48,613 nt of DNA. Source: Lachnospiraceae bacterium (GTDB lineage Bacteria; Bacillota; Clostridia; Lachnospirales; Lachnospiraceae). Shown here piece by piece: positions 37,826 through 46,728 of the stretch (position 1 is its first letter; the number at the start of each line of letters is the position of its first letter). The position numbers and the translations under genes are program-made. The notes beneath the pieces are model-generated. The model was not told the origin of the DNA. It ran no database searches and saw nothing but the letters and a program-made list of their open reading frames with translations. The stretch covers positions 1 to 48,613 of the forward strand of contig JAFRLH010000010.1 in the NCBI GenBank assembly GCA_017431345.1. The letters are read 5' to 3'.

Positions 37826-38683
37826 ATGAAAGCAGTAAAAATTGGTTCTCAGATTCTGGTGATGTTTGTATTGTCACTTCTTTTTGCAGCTGTTCCCGCC
37901 CAGGCGGCAACGCTGGAAAAGGGAATTGTAAGCTTTTCGTTAGAAGCCAATGCTGACAGCTATGAAGGAGCGGATGTCACCGGTGATGGAAAGAAAGATC
38001 TGGTGGAGTGGATCCAGAGCGAGGATTATTCGAGCTACACGCTGAAAATTAACGGTGAAACAATAAAAATCTGGAATCAAAATGCCTGGGCGAATATTGT
38101 TCTGATCAAAAATAAGGGCTATCTTGCCATCGGTACAGAAATCGCCGACGGGAAGACGACCTGGGGGCTGTACAAGGTAGACAAAGGGCAGCTTGGCTGT
38201 GTATACAAGGGACAGAATGCGATCGATAAAAAGATCCTTGCGAAGTCCGGATTTTGCTATTATGCGGACGGCTATGACATGTTTACACCTATAAAAGTGT
38301 CTGGCAATGTCCTTTACGCAGATCTCATGGTCGCAACAAAGAGCCTTGGCCAGATTAAGGTGAAAGGTTTAAAACTTGTTCTGAAAAATGGGAAGTTTAC
38401 ACTGGATAAGGCTGCCGGTAAAGCCAGCGCAAGGCTGCTCATAAAGAATAAGGGACCCAAAGAGGCAGGTTTTAAAGCAAAGAAGAGTTTCAAAGTATAT
38501 AAGAAAGCAGGCTCTTCCCAAAAGGCCGGGACAGTGAAAAAGAAAGCTGAATTTTCGATCAGCAAAGCGGCAATTATTAAGAAGCAGCTGTATGTTTATG
38601 TCAAAGCCGGAAAGACCAAAGGCTGGGTAAAGCTGACTAAAAAGACTATGGTAAAGCAGAAAGGAGCACTCGTGTGGGGATAA
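37826..38683 (+). CDS. secreted protein with SH3-like C-terminus
   Basis: 285 residues. Signal peptide KIGSQILVMFVLSLLFAAVP ending in AQAA at about residue 28. The mature part begins with a segment around GADVTGDGKKDLVEW (a DxDGxxD-type calcium-binding or FG-GAP/dockerin-like loop), then beta-rich repeats and a Lys-rich C-terminal region, KAKKSFKVYKKAGSSQKAGT to KTKGWVKLTKKT, resembling an SH3b wall-binding fold. Probably a cell-surface protein; no catalytic motif. AAGGAGGAG before the ATG; own terminator downstream. Confidence 0.75.
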   Translation: MKAVKIGSQILVMFVLSLLFAAVPAQAATLEKGIVSFSLEANADSYEGADVTGDGKKDLVEWIQSEDYSSYTLKINGETIKIWNQNAWANIVLIKNKGYLAIGTEIADGKTTWGLYKVDKGQLGCVYKGQNAIDKKILAKSGFCYYADGYDMFTPIKVSGNVLYADLMVATKSLGQIKVKGLKLVLKNGKFTLDKAAGKASARLLIKNKGPKEAGFKAKKSFKVYKKAGSSQKAGTVKKKAEFSISKAAIIKKQLYVYVKAGKTKGWVKLTKKTMVKQKGALVWG

Positions 38684-38713
38684 TGCCGTAATCCATAGCG
38701 GTGAAATAAACAA

Positions 38714-38751
38714 CAGGGGGATCCTTCAGTGATCGCTGAAGGATCCCCCTG
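38714..38751 (+). terminator. strong Rho-independent terminator
   Basis: Perfect 16-bp stem (38714-38729 with 38736-38751; CAGGGGGATCCTTCAG and complement) with a 6-base loop. The T-run after it is weak (CTGCTTTG). Confidence 0.8.
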
Positions 38752-38771
38752 CTGCTTTGCAGAGAGATGAT

Positions 38772-38850
38772 GAAGGCGGCGCAAGGCTGGAGATCATGAA
38801 CAGACCGGAAATAGAGGATCCTGAAAACCATTGTACCGTACGGGCCTGCG
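38772..38850 (+). pseudogene. fragment of the VOC gene at 41087
   Basis: About 75 bases nearly identical to 41229-41303 inside the VOC gene (for example GCAAGGCTGGAGATCATGAA and CAGACCGGAAAT), with a one-base loss (GAAAACC against GAAAAACC) that would break the frame. No start or end of the gene is present. Confidence 0.85.
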
Positions 38851-38910
38851 GTCTCCGGCAGTAGGAAGTATTGTCTTGCTCTCTGATCAGCGGATGTGTT
38901 AATATCAAAA

Positions 38911-38969
38911 TGACAATTATTGTCAAAGCACTTTTTCAGTATTGTTGTCAAAGTGCTTTTTCAGTATTC
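38911..38969 (+). promoter_or_regulatory. palindrome plus tandem repeat upstream of the transglutaminase gene
   Basis: TGACAATTATTGTCA (38911-38925) is a perfect palindrome suggestive of a repressor site. It is followed by two 25-base tandem copies, TTGTCAAAGCACTTTTTCAG.. (38920-38944) and TTGTCAAAGTGCTTTTTCAG.. (38945-38969), differing at three positions. The second ends 16 bases before the start codon. The controlling protein is not known. Confidence 0.55.
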
Positions 38970-38985
38970 TGACGGAGGAAAACAT

Positions 38986-41004
38986 ATGGTGATCATAAAC
39001 AGACGCCGCAATCTCTTCTTGTATGCAGTCGTGGTATTTTCTGCAGTTATCCTTCTTTCGGCCTGCAGCGGGGAAAAGACCGGAAGCGGAAGCGATTCCA
39101 AGGAGGCGCTTCAGGAGGTCCTTGGCGAGTCGATCGATCAGGATACGCGGATCATTTACGCCGAATATGATGAACTCAATGATGATCTGGCGGCCTATAA
39201 GGAAACTCTTGCGGAAGAATTGACTGAAGACGACGAGAAGTACGCGAGAAGAAATCTGATGCAGCAGCATATGGAATCCGAGTTTCAGGAGGCGCTTCGA
39301 AATCATGAAGAGAAGGTCTGTGTGGTCGGCTGGCTCAATTCGCTGGGCGGTTACATCAACAGCAGCAACCTGCTCGCGTATGACAATGGTGTGTTTCGCA
39401 CCATGCCATACAGTACCTTCTGGCTGAAATCCTATGAGTGCGTGACCGGATGGCTGCCGAAGGGGGATTCAGATGATGATGCGTCTGATGTCCCCTATTA
39501 TGTCTATACCTTTGAGTACTATCCTTTAAGCGATGATGAAATCCGGGATATCGAGAGCCGGATCGATCAGGCTGCGGATGAGATCATGGACTGTGTTCCG
39601 ATCGATGCGGATCTGTGGCAGAAGTGCAGGATCATTCACGATGAGCTGATCCGCAGGACTGAATATGACAGCAGCTTTGAAGAGCATTGCCATGATCTTT
39701 ACGGGGCTCTTGTCAATCATAAAACAGTTTGTGAGGGTTACGCGCTGGCTTTTAAATATATCCTGAACCGGATGGGAGAAGACTGCAAAGTGGTCGTCAG
39801 CAATTGGGATGAGCAGCCGGATTCCATAACGCATGCATGGAACCAGATCAACGATAATACATATGAACGCTATATTGATGTCACGTGGGACGATCTTGGC
39901 TATACAGACAATAACGGCAATGCAATCATTGGATATGATTACTTCGGCCTGACACAGGAGGAGATCGAGCAGATCGAAAACCATGCATTTAATGAAAATC
40001 TGATAACGACTTATGCGGATCCGCATCCGTTCAATTACTACCGCCATGAGGGACTGGTGATGGATTTGTATGATGAATCCCGGCTGACGGAATTGTTCGG
40101 GGAGCAGTACGAAAACGGTTCCAATTATCTTTCGGTCCGGTTCACCAGCCAGGAAGCTTATCAGGAAGCGATCCGTTCGCTTATCGATGAGGGCAGGATC
40201 AGTTCCGTTTTGCAAGAGATCGGCTGCACCAGCGAAAGCTGGTATCGCGCGAATGACAATCTGTACATTTTCGCTGTCGGGATTGGAAAACTGCCTGAAT
40301 CCCAGCCTTCTTCGGACAGCACAGAGCAGAACGAAGCGGAGAGAACGGAAGCATATGTGAATGGCGAGAGCGAGCATTTTTATCTTATTTACCTGGACAA
40401 CTTCGAACAGCAAAGAGAGATCGACCGGGAAACGGCTGCGATCCTGGGCTTCGGGTATATCTATCATCTTGATTTGAACGCGGACGGCACCGGCATGATC
40501 ACGTTCGACCAGGATGTGCAGAAGGTTACCTGGGATGCGAATACGCTTACAAGTGAAAACGGTGCGGTCTATTCGATCAGCCGGCAGGGAGATGTCATTA
40601 TTCTGGAGCATGATAACGGCGTCCTGAAATATACACTGGGCGATGCCTCGGACGAAGTCATTCCGACCATTGCGCCGGCTCCCTGTGATCCGAATACGCG
40701 GGCGGGATATTACAGATTGTCAATGATGGTGCAGGACGGTCAAACATACAATGGTCTGTATCTTGAGAAGATCGGAAAACCTTTTTATCTGGTCCTGAAT
40801 GAGGATCATACGGGAAGGATGACTGATGATCCGGCAACAGGTACTGAGGATGCAGTCCAATGGGATGACACCATGATTGCAGTTGGTGATGACAAGCCGA
40901 TTGAATACCAGTATGACAACGGGACGATCGTCCTGGAGCCTTCGGATCGTTTACAGATGACCTTTGTTTATGCCGGTGAGCCTGGGATGGCGCCGGGACA
41001 GTGA
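38986..41004 (+). CDS. transglutaminase-like lipoprotein
   Basis: 672 residues. Lipoprotein signal with LLSAC (Cys at about 26), so outside and membrane-anchored. Residues about 200-330 are a transglutaminase-like cysteine protease fold: HDLYGALVNHKTVCEGYALA (Cys near 248), SITHAWNQIN (His near 283), YIDVTWDDLGY (Asp near 298). The first 190 residues are helical/acidic; the last 330 comprise beta-rich repeats (LDLNADGTGMITFDQDVQKV and LVLNEDHTGRMTDD) with a two-fold similarity. Extracellular protein processing or cross-linking is plausible. ATG at 38986 has GACGGAGGAA; the upstream ORF start would reach into the tandem repeats. Confidence 0.88.
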   Translation: MVIINRRRNLFLYAVVVFSAVILLSACSGEKTGSGSDSKEALQEVLGESIDQDTRIIYAEYDELNDDLAAYKETLAEELTEDDEKYARRNLMQQHMESEFQEALRNHEEKVCVVGWLNSLGGYINSSNLLAYDNGVFRTMPYSTFWLKSYECVTGWLPKGDSDDDASDVPYYVYTFEYYPLSDDEIRDIESRIDQAADEIMDCVPIDADLWQKCRIIHDELIRRTEYDSSFEEHCHDLYGALVNHKTVCEGYALAFKYILNRMGEDCKVVVSNWDEQPDSITHAWNQINDNTYERYIDVTWDDLGYTDNNGNAIIGYDYFGLTQEEIEQIENHAFNENLITTYADPHPFNYYRHEGLVMDLYDESRLTELFGEQYENGSNYLSVRFTSQEAYQEAIRSLIDEGRISSVLQEIGCTSESWYRANDNLYIFAVGIGKLPESQPSSDSTEQNEAERTEAYVNGESEHFYLIYLDNFEQQREIDRETAAILGFGYIYHLDLNADGTGMITFDQDVQKVTWDANTLTSENGAVYSISRQGDVIILEHDNGVLKYTLGDASDEVIPTIAPAPCDPNTRAGYYRLSMMVQDGQTYNGLYLEKIGKPFYLVLNEDHTGRMTDDPATGTEDAVQWDDTMIAVGDDKPIEYQYDNGTIVLEPSDRLQMTFVYAGEPGMAPGQ

Positions 41005-41086
41005 CCGGCAGCCGGAGGGGACTTATACAGGTTAGTGTGTAATGGCGTAAGATGTATAGTGCCGGGAATTTCGCGGAGGTGAGTGT

Positions 41087-41470
41087 GTGAAAATCGAGCA
41101 TGTTGCGATGTATGTCAATGATCTGGAAGCAGCGAGAGCTTTTTTTGAAAAATACCTCCACGGAGAATCAAATGAAGGATATTACAATGCCCGGACGGGT
41201 TTCCAATCGTATTTTGTCTCTTTTGAAGACGGTGCAAGGCTGGAGATCATGAACAGACCGGAAATGGAGGATCCTGAAAAACCATTGTACCGCACAGGCC
41301 TGATCCACATCGCTTTTTCGGTGGGGAGCAAAGAGCGCGTGGATGAATTGACGCGGCTGCTCCAGGCAGACGGATACGATGTTGTCAGCGGCCCGAGAAC
41401 GACCGGAGACGGGTATTACGAGAGCTGTATTGCTGCAATCGAAGGAAATCTGATCGAACTAACGGTTTGA
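41087..41470 (+). CDS. VOC (glyoxalase-like) protein
   Basis: 127 residues, one vicinal oxygen chelate unit pair: KIEHVAMYVNDLEAARAFFE, YFVSFEDGARLEIMN, GLIHIAFSVGSKERVDELTR, GYYESCIAAIEGNLIEL. Metal ligands typical of the family are His5 and Glu at positions near 53 and 123 plus His near 73. GTG start at 41087 with GGAGGTGA just before. Substrate unknown. A broken fragment of a second copy lies at 38772. Confidence 0.88.
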   Translation: MKIEHVAMYVNDLEAARAFFEKYLHGESNEGYYNARTGFQSYFVSFEDGARLEIMNRPEMEDPEKPLYRTGLIHIAFSVGSKERVDELTRLLQADGYDVVSGPRTTGDGYYESCIAAIEGNLIELTV

Positions 41471-41545
41471 CAGCTTCCGGGTGTCAGAAGAGAACCGGCC
41501 TGGCAATCGGGCGCATCTCATAATGATAACAGAGAGGGGATTATC

Positions 41546-41764
41546 ATGAACAAATTATTTGAAGTCGCCGACAGATACATCGAGACAAGTGACTGGAGGA
41601 TCATCGCCGTATTAAAGTTCTGCCTTATTTCACTGGGTGTAATGCTTGGGATGGGCGTCAGGGAGGAACATAAGAAGCCTGTACTGGCGGCAGCATTATC
41701 GGTCTTCTTTGCGACATATATTCCGCTGATGGCAAAGTTCTTCCGTGTGTTCAGGGAATTCTGA
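41546..41764 (+). CDS. small two-helix membrane protein
   Basis: 72 residues: NKLFEVADRYIETSDWR, a hydrophobic segment (AVLKFCLISLGVMLGMGV), a charged loop REEHKKP and a second hydrophobic segment (AAALSVFFATYIPLMAKFF). Common in Clostridia, sometimes labelled loosely as a phosphate permease, which is not justified by its length. AGAGAGGGG before the ATG; a terminator follows. Confidence 0.75.
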   Translation: MNKLFEVADRYIETSDWRIIAVLKFCLISLGVMLGMGVREEHKKPVLAAALSVFFATYIPLMAKFFRVFREF

Positions 41765-41793
41765 GAGTATGTTATAGGAATAGCCGGTCAGTG

Positions 41794-41835
41794 ACACCGG
41801 GGGCAGTTCTTGTGTAACTGTCCCCGGTGTTCTAT
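41794..41835 (+). terminator. Rho-independent terminator
   Basis: ACACCGGGGGCAGTT/AACTGTCCCCGGTGT, a 15-bp stem with one wobble, followed by TCTATAATAA. The AACTGTCCCC arm resembles the divergent interspersed repeat at 4811. Confidence 0.85.
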
Positions 41836-41861
41836 AATAATAAATCAATGGAGGTAATCAG

Positions 41862-42227
41862 ATGCGTTTATTGGGAAATATATGCTGGTTCATATTTGGC
41901 GGGTTTGTAAGCGGCCTGGCCTGGGTGTTGTCGGGCATTTTATGGTGCCTCACCATTGTGGGAATCCCGTATGGCATTCAGTGCTTCAAGTTTGCCTTGC
42001 TCTCATTCTGTCCTTTCGGAAAGGAAGTCGAATATGGCGGCGGCGCTGTTTCATTTCTGGTGAATGTAATCTGGTTCCTTGTGAATGGCTGGTGGATGGC
42101 GCTTGGCAATTTCCTGATCGGCTGTGTATGGTGCCTTACGATCGTGGGGATTTCGTTTGGGACGCAGTTCTTTAAAATCGCGGCACTGTCACTGCGGCCA
42201 TTCGGGGCGTATATCGTTCGTGTATAA
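41862..42227 (+). CDS. YccF-domain membrane protein
   Basis: 121 residues with two matching halves, each with the YccF pattern: [20 protein letters not shown] ... [20 protein letters not shown] and [20 protein letters not shown] ... [20 protein letters not shown] ... LRPFG. Four membrane segments. Function unknown; YccF proteins are widespread in bacteria. ATGGAGGTAATCAG precedes the ATG. It is 22 bases before the ADP-ribose hydrolase fusion. Confidence 0.9.
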   Translation: MRLLGNICWFIFGGFVSGLAWVLSGILWCLTIVGIPYGIQCFKFALLSFCPFGKEVEYGGGAVSFLVNVIWFLVNGWWMALGNFLIGCVWCLTIVGISFGTQFFKIAALSLRPFGAYIVRV

Positions 42228-42249
42228 AGAAAGAATCGGGGTGATTTCT

Positions 42250-44955
42250 GTGCGGCAGGACAATATTGAGATGTTTCAGGATACGATGCGTATTCTTGAG
42301 CAGGGATATTATACAATTGGCGGTAAGAAGGTGAAGTTAAAGCTCTCCCGGGCGCAGATGGAAGCAGCGGATGTATATCTGCCGGAGGATGTACTGGAGA
42401 TTTCCCGAAGGAAGGATTTTGAGCATATCCACGTTCTGGGACGGTGCGGGTATGGCTGCGAAAGGATGGATTCCTTCAGCCTGGCCAGAAAAAGGAGAGA
42501 GCAGCTTTCCTATGATCTGAAAAAGGAGGGGGCGAAACCGATCCTTGTGCTGAATCTGGCCAATCCGATACATCCGGGCGGCGGCGTCCGCAATGGTGCA
42601 CAGGCGCAGGAAGAGGATCTGTGCAGGAAGAGTTCGCTACTGCTTTCTCTGGAGAGCCGGAATGCCAGACCGTATTACGAGTATAACCGTTCCCTTGACA
42701 CCTATATGGGATCGGATGCGATCATTATTAATCCGCAAGTGGAGATCATTAAAGATGAAAACGGGAACCTGCTGCCGGATACTGTCATTGTGGCGGTCAT
42801 GACATGCGCGGCGCCGATGCTCCGTCACGGTATGGAAGGCATGTCGCAGGCGGAGTATGAAGCGATGATGTACCGGCGGATCACCGGCATGCTGAAGACA
42901 GCGGCATATCTGGGTTTTCAGCACCTTGTCCTGGGAGCGTTCGGCTGCGGCGCATTCCGGAACGACGCCAGGGTCGTTTCCGATCTGTTCTATAAAGCGC
43001 TGAAAGAATTCGATTTTGACGGCATGAAGGATAAGGATATGTTCCGTCGGATCGATTTTGCGGTCATGGATCATTCTGCCGCTCAGTACAATTTCAAGGA
43101 GTTCTCCAGGAATTTTTCACATTTCTATCGGGAGGAAGATCAGGAGGAGATCGATCGCGCGCTTGCTGAAAAGGCGGAAACAGAGGTTCATCTGGATGCG
43201 ATCCGCGGCTGCATTTTCGGCGGTGCTGTCGGAGATGCGCTGGGGTATCCGGTGGAGTTCATGTCTGAGAAAGCAATTTTTTCGGAGTATGGATCTCATG
43301 GAATCACTGCGTATGAAAAAGATCCGCAGACCGGGAAAGCGATCATTTCCGATGATACACAGATGACGCTGTTTACGGCAAATGGGCTGTTGGTCGGAGA
43401 TACGCGCGGTAAGATGCGGGGGATCCAGGGACGGCCGAGGGGCTATGTGGCGAAGGCTTATCTTGACTGGCTGATGACGCAGGAATCTTCCATGCAGGAA
43501 GTGAACCGGCATGACCGGTATACAAAAAAAGGCGGTTATTCGTGGCTGTTGGACGTTCCGGAATTGTATTCCAGGAGAGCACCGGGAAATACATGCCTGT
43601 CTGCCTTGTGGGAAGAAAAGAACGGCAAATCATTTAACGACTATGTAGAAGCAAAACGAAATCACAGCAAGGGCTGTGGCGGGATCATGCGAGTCGCGCC
43701 AATTGCGGTCAATTACCAGGCTGACATGGAGAAATTGGATATGGAAGCAGCCCAGCTGGCGGCCATCACCCATGGTCATTCGCTCGGGTACATGCCTGCA
43801 GCAGTGCTGGTCCACGTCATCAACCGGATCGTTTTTCCTCCGGAAGGCAGGAAAATGTCCCTGAAGGAGATCGTGCTGGAGGCGAGAGATACGGCTGCAA
43901 AGATCTTCGCCGGAGATCCGCATCTTCCGGAACTGACTGCGATCATTGATCGTGCCGTGATGCTCGCGGAGGCAGGCAGTGAAAATGATCTGGACAATAT
44001 CCATAAGCTCGGAGAAGGCTGGGTAGCGGAGGAAACGCTGGGAATCTCCCTCTATTGCGCGCTGAAATATCAGGATGACTTTTCTGCCGGCGTTATTGCG
44101 TCAGTGAATCACAAAGGGGACAGCGATTCGACCGGTGCGGTGACCGGGAATATTCTTGGTGCTTTACTGGGCTATGGAGCGATTGAAGATAAATGGAAGC
44201 AGGATCTGGAGCTTTCAGATGTGATCCTGGAGATTGCGGACGATCTGTGCCATGGCTGTCAGATGTCCGAGTACAGTCATTACAGAGATGAGGACTGGGA
44301 GAGGAAGTATATCTATATGCATCGGCCGGCCGGACAGCAGCCGAAAGAAGATATGAAAAAGGATATTAAGGAAACCGATATCCGGTTGGTGAAGGGTGAT
44401 ATCACAAAAATTTCCGATGTGGAAGCAATCGTAAATGCTGCGAACACGAGCCTGCTCGGTGGCGGCGGCGTAGATGGTGCGATCCACCGGGCAGCCGGCC
44501 CGGAACTACTGGAAGAATGCCGGACACTTCACGGCTGCAATACCGGGGAAGCCAAGCTGACAAAGGCCTATAAACTTCCGTGCAAATACATAATCCACAC
44601 CGTTGGCCCGAGATGGAAAGGCGGCAGGAAGAAGGAGGCGCAGCTTCTTGCAGACTGCTATCGGAATTCCCTGCAGGTGGCAGTGGACCACGGAATCCGG
44701 AGCGTGGCATTTCCTTCGATTTCCACCGGCATATACAGTTATCCGCTGGAAGAGGCAGCAGAAATTGCAGTTGCCGCGGCAGATGAATTTATTACAGAAC
44801 ATCCTGGTGCACTTGATCTGGTCGAGTGGGTACTCTTCGGTCAGAGCACCTATGATGCGTATGATAAGGCGCTTGGCCAGCTGATCGTTTCAAAGGCTGT
44901 CAATTCCCCGCTTCTGGATGAGATCAACCGGGCGCTCAGGGACGGGCTGGTCTGA
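42250..44955 (+). CDS. PARG-ARH-macrodomain triple ADP-ribose hydrolase fusion
   Basis: 901 residues in three ADP-ribose-processing modules. (1) About 1-290: microbial PARG-type (TIGR02452/DUF2263) with [20 protein letters not shown] near 100, the Gln-Glu-Glu [10 protein letters not shown] and [11 protein letters not shown]. (2) About 315-690: ADP-ribosylglycohydrolase, with [30 protein letters not shown] near 367, [12 protein letters not shown] and [20 protein letters not shown] near 619. (3) About 708-880: MacroD-type macrodomain, with [35 protein letters not shown] near 737 and ISTGIYSYP near 824. All key motifs look intact. It probably strips poly- and mono-ADP-ribose from different linkages. 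Starts at GTG 42250 (or 42241); the ORF's first 42 codons overlap yccF and have no ribosome site. Confidence 0.92.
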   Translation: MRQDNIEMFQDTMRILEQGYYTIGGKKVKLKLSRAQMEAADVYLPEDVLEISRRKDFEHIHVLGRCGYGCERMDSFSLARKRREQLSYDLKKEGAKPILVLNLANPIHPGGGVRNGAQAQEEDLCRKSSLLLSLESRNARPYYEYNRSLDTYMGSDAIIINPQVEIIKDENGNLLPDTVIVAVMTCAAPMLRHGMEGMSQAEYEAMMYRRITGMLKTAAYLGFQHLVLGAFGCGAFRNDARVVSDLFYKALKEFDFDGMKDKDMFRRIDFAVMDHSAAQYNFKEFSRNFSHFYREEDQEEIDRALAEKAETEVHLDAIRGCIFGGAVGDALGYPVEFMSEKAIFSEYGSHGITAYEKDPQTGKAIISDDTQMTLFTANGLLVGDTRGKMRGIQGRPRGYVAKAYLDWLMTQESSMQEVNRHDRYTKKGGYSWLLDVPELYSRRAPGNTCLSALWEEKNGKSFNDYVEAKRNHSKGCGGIMRVAPIAVNYQADMEKLDMEAAQLAAITHGHSLGYMPAAVLVHVINRIVFPPEGRKMSLKEIVLEARDTAAKIFAGDPHLPELTAIIDRAVMLAEAGSENDLDNIHKLGEGWVAEETLGISLYCALKYQDDFSAGVIASVNHKGDSDSTGAVTGNILGALLGYGAIEDKWKQDLELSDVILEIADDLCHGCQMSEYSHYRDEDWERKYIYMHRPAGQQPKEDMKKDIKETDIRLVKGDITKISDVEAIVNAANTSLLGGGGVDGAIHRAAGPELLEECRTLHGCNTGEAKLTKAYKLPCKYIIHTVGPRWKGGRKKEAQLLADCYRNSLQVAVDHGIRSVAFPSISTGIYSYPLEEAAEIAVAAADEFITEHPGALDLVEWVLFGQSTYDAYDKALGQLIVSKAVNSPLLDEINRALRDGLV

Positions 44956-45043
44956 CCTGGGCATTTCAGGAATAGCCTGGCCTGACTTGGGCACTCCAGG
45001 GAGGGGCTGACCTAAACGCTCCGGGGAGGAGCTGACCTGAACG
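44951..45043 (+). repeat. degenerate tandem repeat after the fusion gene
   Basis: About 3.5 imperfect copies of a 25-30 base unit (CTGACCTGGGCATTTCAGG, CTGACTTGGGCACTCCAGGG, CTGACCTAAACGCTCCGGGG, CTGACCTGAACGG) fill the gap to the next gene and overlap the fusion's stop codon. Confidence 0.7.
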
Positions 45044-45071
45044 GAAAAACAAGCAGTAAGGCGGTGATGTT

Positions 45072-45794
45072 ATGGCCAATGAAGGCGGCGAATGGATCAT
45101 GAAAGGCCTGGACTGGGATGATCCCTACAGGATCCGTTCCTGGCGTGAACTGATCAACTGGATCAATGAAGTGGGGTTCCTGCCGCTTTTTGCCAATGAA
45201 GTGCCGGGCTTTTCCGCGGAGGAACATGTTTCGCCTCTCTTCTGGTGGACGGGAGATCCCGAGCAAGATCCCTGGGAATGGCGTGAGATCATTCCCGCGA
45301 CCGGCGAAGTGGCATACGGGAAATTCTTCAATAACAAGACCGGATTCATTTCCCAGGAGTGGTTCCCTTATTTCGCAAATGCGCGCCGGGACGGCTATGA
45401 TTTTGACGCGGCATGGGAGGACGGACTGGTCCAGCGCCGGCACAAAGCGATCATGGATCTCTGCGAGGACGGCGGCATGCATCCGGGCTTTGAACTGAAG
45501 CCGGCGGCGGGATTCGGCAAAGAAGGCTATAAGAATTTCGACGGCTGCATGGCGCAGCTGCAGATGCAGACTTACCTGCTTATCCGCAAGTTCGAGCGGC
45601 GGCGGAACAAACGCGGGCAGAGCTATGGCATGGCCGTTTCCTACTACCAAAAACCGGAAGAACTATGGGGCTATGAGCATGTGACAAGCGCTTACAAGGA
45701 AGAACCGGCGCTGTCCGCGGAGCGCATTTTCAGGAGAGCAAAAGAGTGGTTCCCGGTAAGTACTGATGCGGCACTCCGGAAGGTTCTGAAATAG
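45072..45794 (+). CDS. conserved protein, tentatively AlkZ-related
   Basis: 240 residues, Trp-rich: LDWDDPYRIRSWRELINWIN, VSPLFWWTGDPEQDPWEWRE, AYGKFFNNKTGFISQEWFPY, then a helical half (FDGCMAQLQMQTYLLIRKFE, GQSYGMAVSYYQKPEELWGY). I recall this pattern being annotated as AlkZ-related in Lachnospiraceae; AlkZ/YcaQ enzymes remove cross-links or alkylated bases from DNA. The QxQ-like MAQLQMQTY could correspond to the AlkZ catalytic QΦQ motif (inference). Ribosome site AAGGCGGTGA. First of three closely packed genes. Confidence 0.65.
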   Translation: MANEGGEWIMKGLDWDDPYRIRSWRELINWINEVGFLPLFANEVPGFSAEEHVSPLFWWTGDPEQDPWEWREIIPATGEVAYGKFFNNKTGFISQEWFPYFANARRDGYDFDAAWEDGLVQRRHKAIMDLCEDGGMHPGFELKPAAGFGKEGYKNFDGCMAQLQMQTYLLIRKFERRRNKRGQSYGMAVSYYQKPEELWGYEHVTSAYKEEPALSAERIFRRAKEWFPVSTDAALRKVLK

Positions 45795-45804
45795 GATAAC
45801 TGCA

Positions 45805-46107
45805 ATGACAACGAATCAAATGATCTGGGTCAGAACGAAAAACGAACTGGTGCAATCTGTGACACGGCTCGGTTTCCCGGCTGCACTGGGAGAAGCTGTT
45901 GCGCAGCATCTTGGCAGCCCGAAGGCCATGGAGCGTATGATCGCTTATCTGGATTATGTGAAACCGACGAGCGATGTGATGATCGTGGATGAAATGCTGG
46001 CGATCCGCAGTGAGATTGATGCATGGCGCGACAGGAAAGCCAGTCGGGAAGCGAATGCAGCCTACAATGAAATGCTGTATTTCGGGCTGGAAACGGAGGA
46101 CGAATGA
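45805..46107 (+). CDS. hypothetical protein
   Basis: 100 residues, helical and charged: IWVRTKNELVQSVTRLGFPA, ALGEAVAQHLGSPKAMERMI, DVMIVDEMLAIRSEIDAWRD. Ten bases after the previous gene and overlapping the next (stop at 46107), so it belongs to the operon. Family not recognised. Confidence 0.7.
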   Translation: MTTNQMIWVRTKNELVQSVTRLGFPAALGEAVAQHLGSPKAMERMIAYLDYVKPTSDVMIVDEMLAIRSEIDAWRDRKASREANAAYNEMLYFGLETEDE

Positions 46108-46583
46108 TGACATATGAAGACGCCGCAGCAGCGATACTGCCGGGGCTTTATCAGCATTTTAAAGGAAATTACTATCGGGTGCTTTCCATTGCCCGCCACA
46201 GTGAGACCGTGGAGGCGATGGTAGTCTATCAGGCGCTGTACGGAGACGGCGGTGTGTGGGTGCGGCTGGCTGACATGTGGAACGAAACGGTGGAACGGGA
46301 CGGAAAAACATTCTGCCGGTTTCATCGGCTGAGCGCTGCAGAGCGGGTCGCCTTCTACGAGGAAATTTATGATGAGCTGTGTAAAGCGCTGCAGGAAAAC
46401 ATATCCTCCGGAGAGACACTGCAGATGAAAAGGAAGCTGCTGGAAGACTACTATACTTCCGGGGAATGGCGGGAGGATTATGAAGCAGATGAAGCAGGCG
46501 CGTTCCCTGCGGATCTGAAACGCGGTGTTCTGTCGCAGGATGGCGTTTACAATTTGCTGTCGGAGCAGCGGGAAATGCAGTGA
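46107..46583 (+). CDS. DUF1653-DUF4298 fusion protein
   Basis: 158 residues. First half is DUF1653: LPGLYQHFKGNYYRVLSIAR, YQALYGDGGVWVRLADMWNE. Second half is DUF4298: KALQENISSGETLQ, LLEDYYTSGEWREDYEADEA, LKRGVLSQDGVYNLLSE. Both are small domains of unknown function normally found as separate proteins in Firmicutes. Two ATG codons (46104, 46107) overlap the previous stop; I use the second, since ACGGAGGACGA precedes both. The end of the gene lies in a 23-base tandem duplication. Confidence 0.85.
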   Translation: MTYEDAAAAILPGLYQHFKGNYYRVLSIARHSETVEAMVVYQALYGDGGVWVRLADMWNETVERDGKTFCRFHRLSAAERVAFYEEIYDELCKALQENISSGETLQMKRKLLEDYYTSGEWREDYEADEAGAFPADLKRGVLSQDGVYNLLSEQREMQ

Positions 46584-46616
46584 CAGCGTGGAAGGAAATG
46601 CAGTGACAGCGTGGCA
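46571..46616 (+). repeat. 23-bp tandem duplication
   Basis: GGAAATGCAGTGACAGCGTG GAA is present twice (46571-46593 and 46594-46616, last bases differing). It includes the stop codon of the DUF1653-DUF4298 gene, so the second copy lies outside the gene. Confidence 0.85.
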
Positions 46617-46640
46617 GAAAAACCGAAAACACAGATGGAG

Positions 46641-46672
46641 AAGCCCTGAAGCCGACCGCTTCGGGGCTTTCT
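46641..46672 (+). terminator. Rho-independent terminator
   Basis: AAGCCCTGAAG/CTTCGGGGCTT (one wobble) with a 7-base loop, then TCTC. It ends the + strand operon and, from the other side, faces the convergent YolD-like gene. Confidence 0.75.
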
Positions 46673-46728
46673 CATGTTCCATTGGGCCTGTACCGGCGGA
46701 ATTCTGTCTGTGCCGGTGGATTGCTTCC

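Noticed and set aside
38919-38969. Tandem 25-mers as a CRISPR remnant
   Set aside because: Directly adjacent copies with no spacer; more like a slippage duplication.
39526-40611. 361-codon minus-strand ORF inside the transglutaminase gene
   Set aside because: Antisense to a gene with lipobox and catalytic triad; no start signal.
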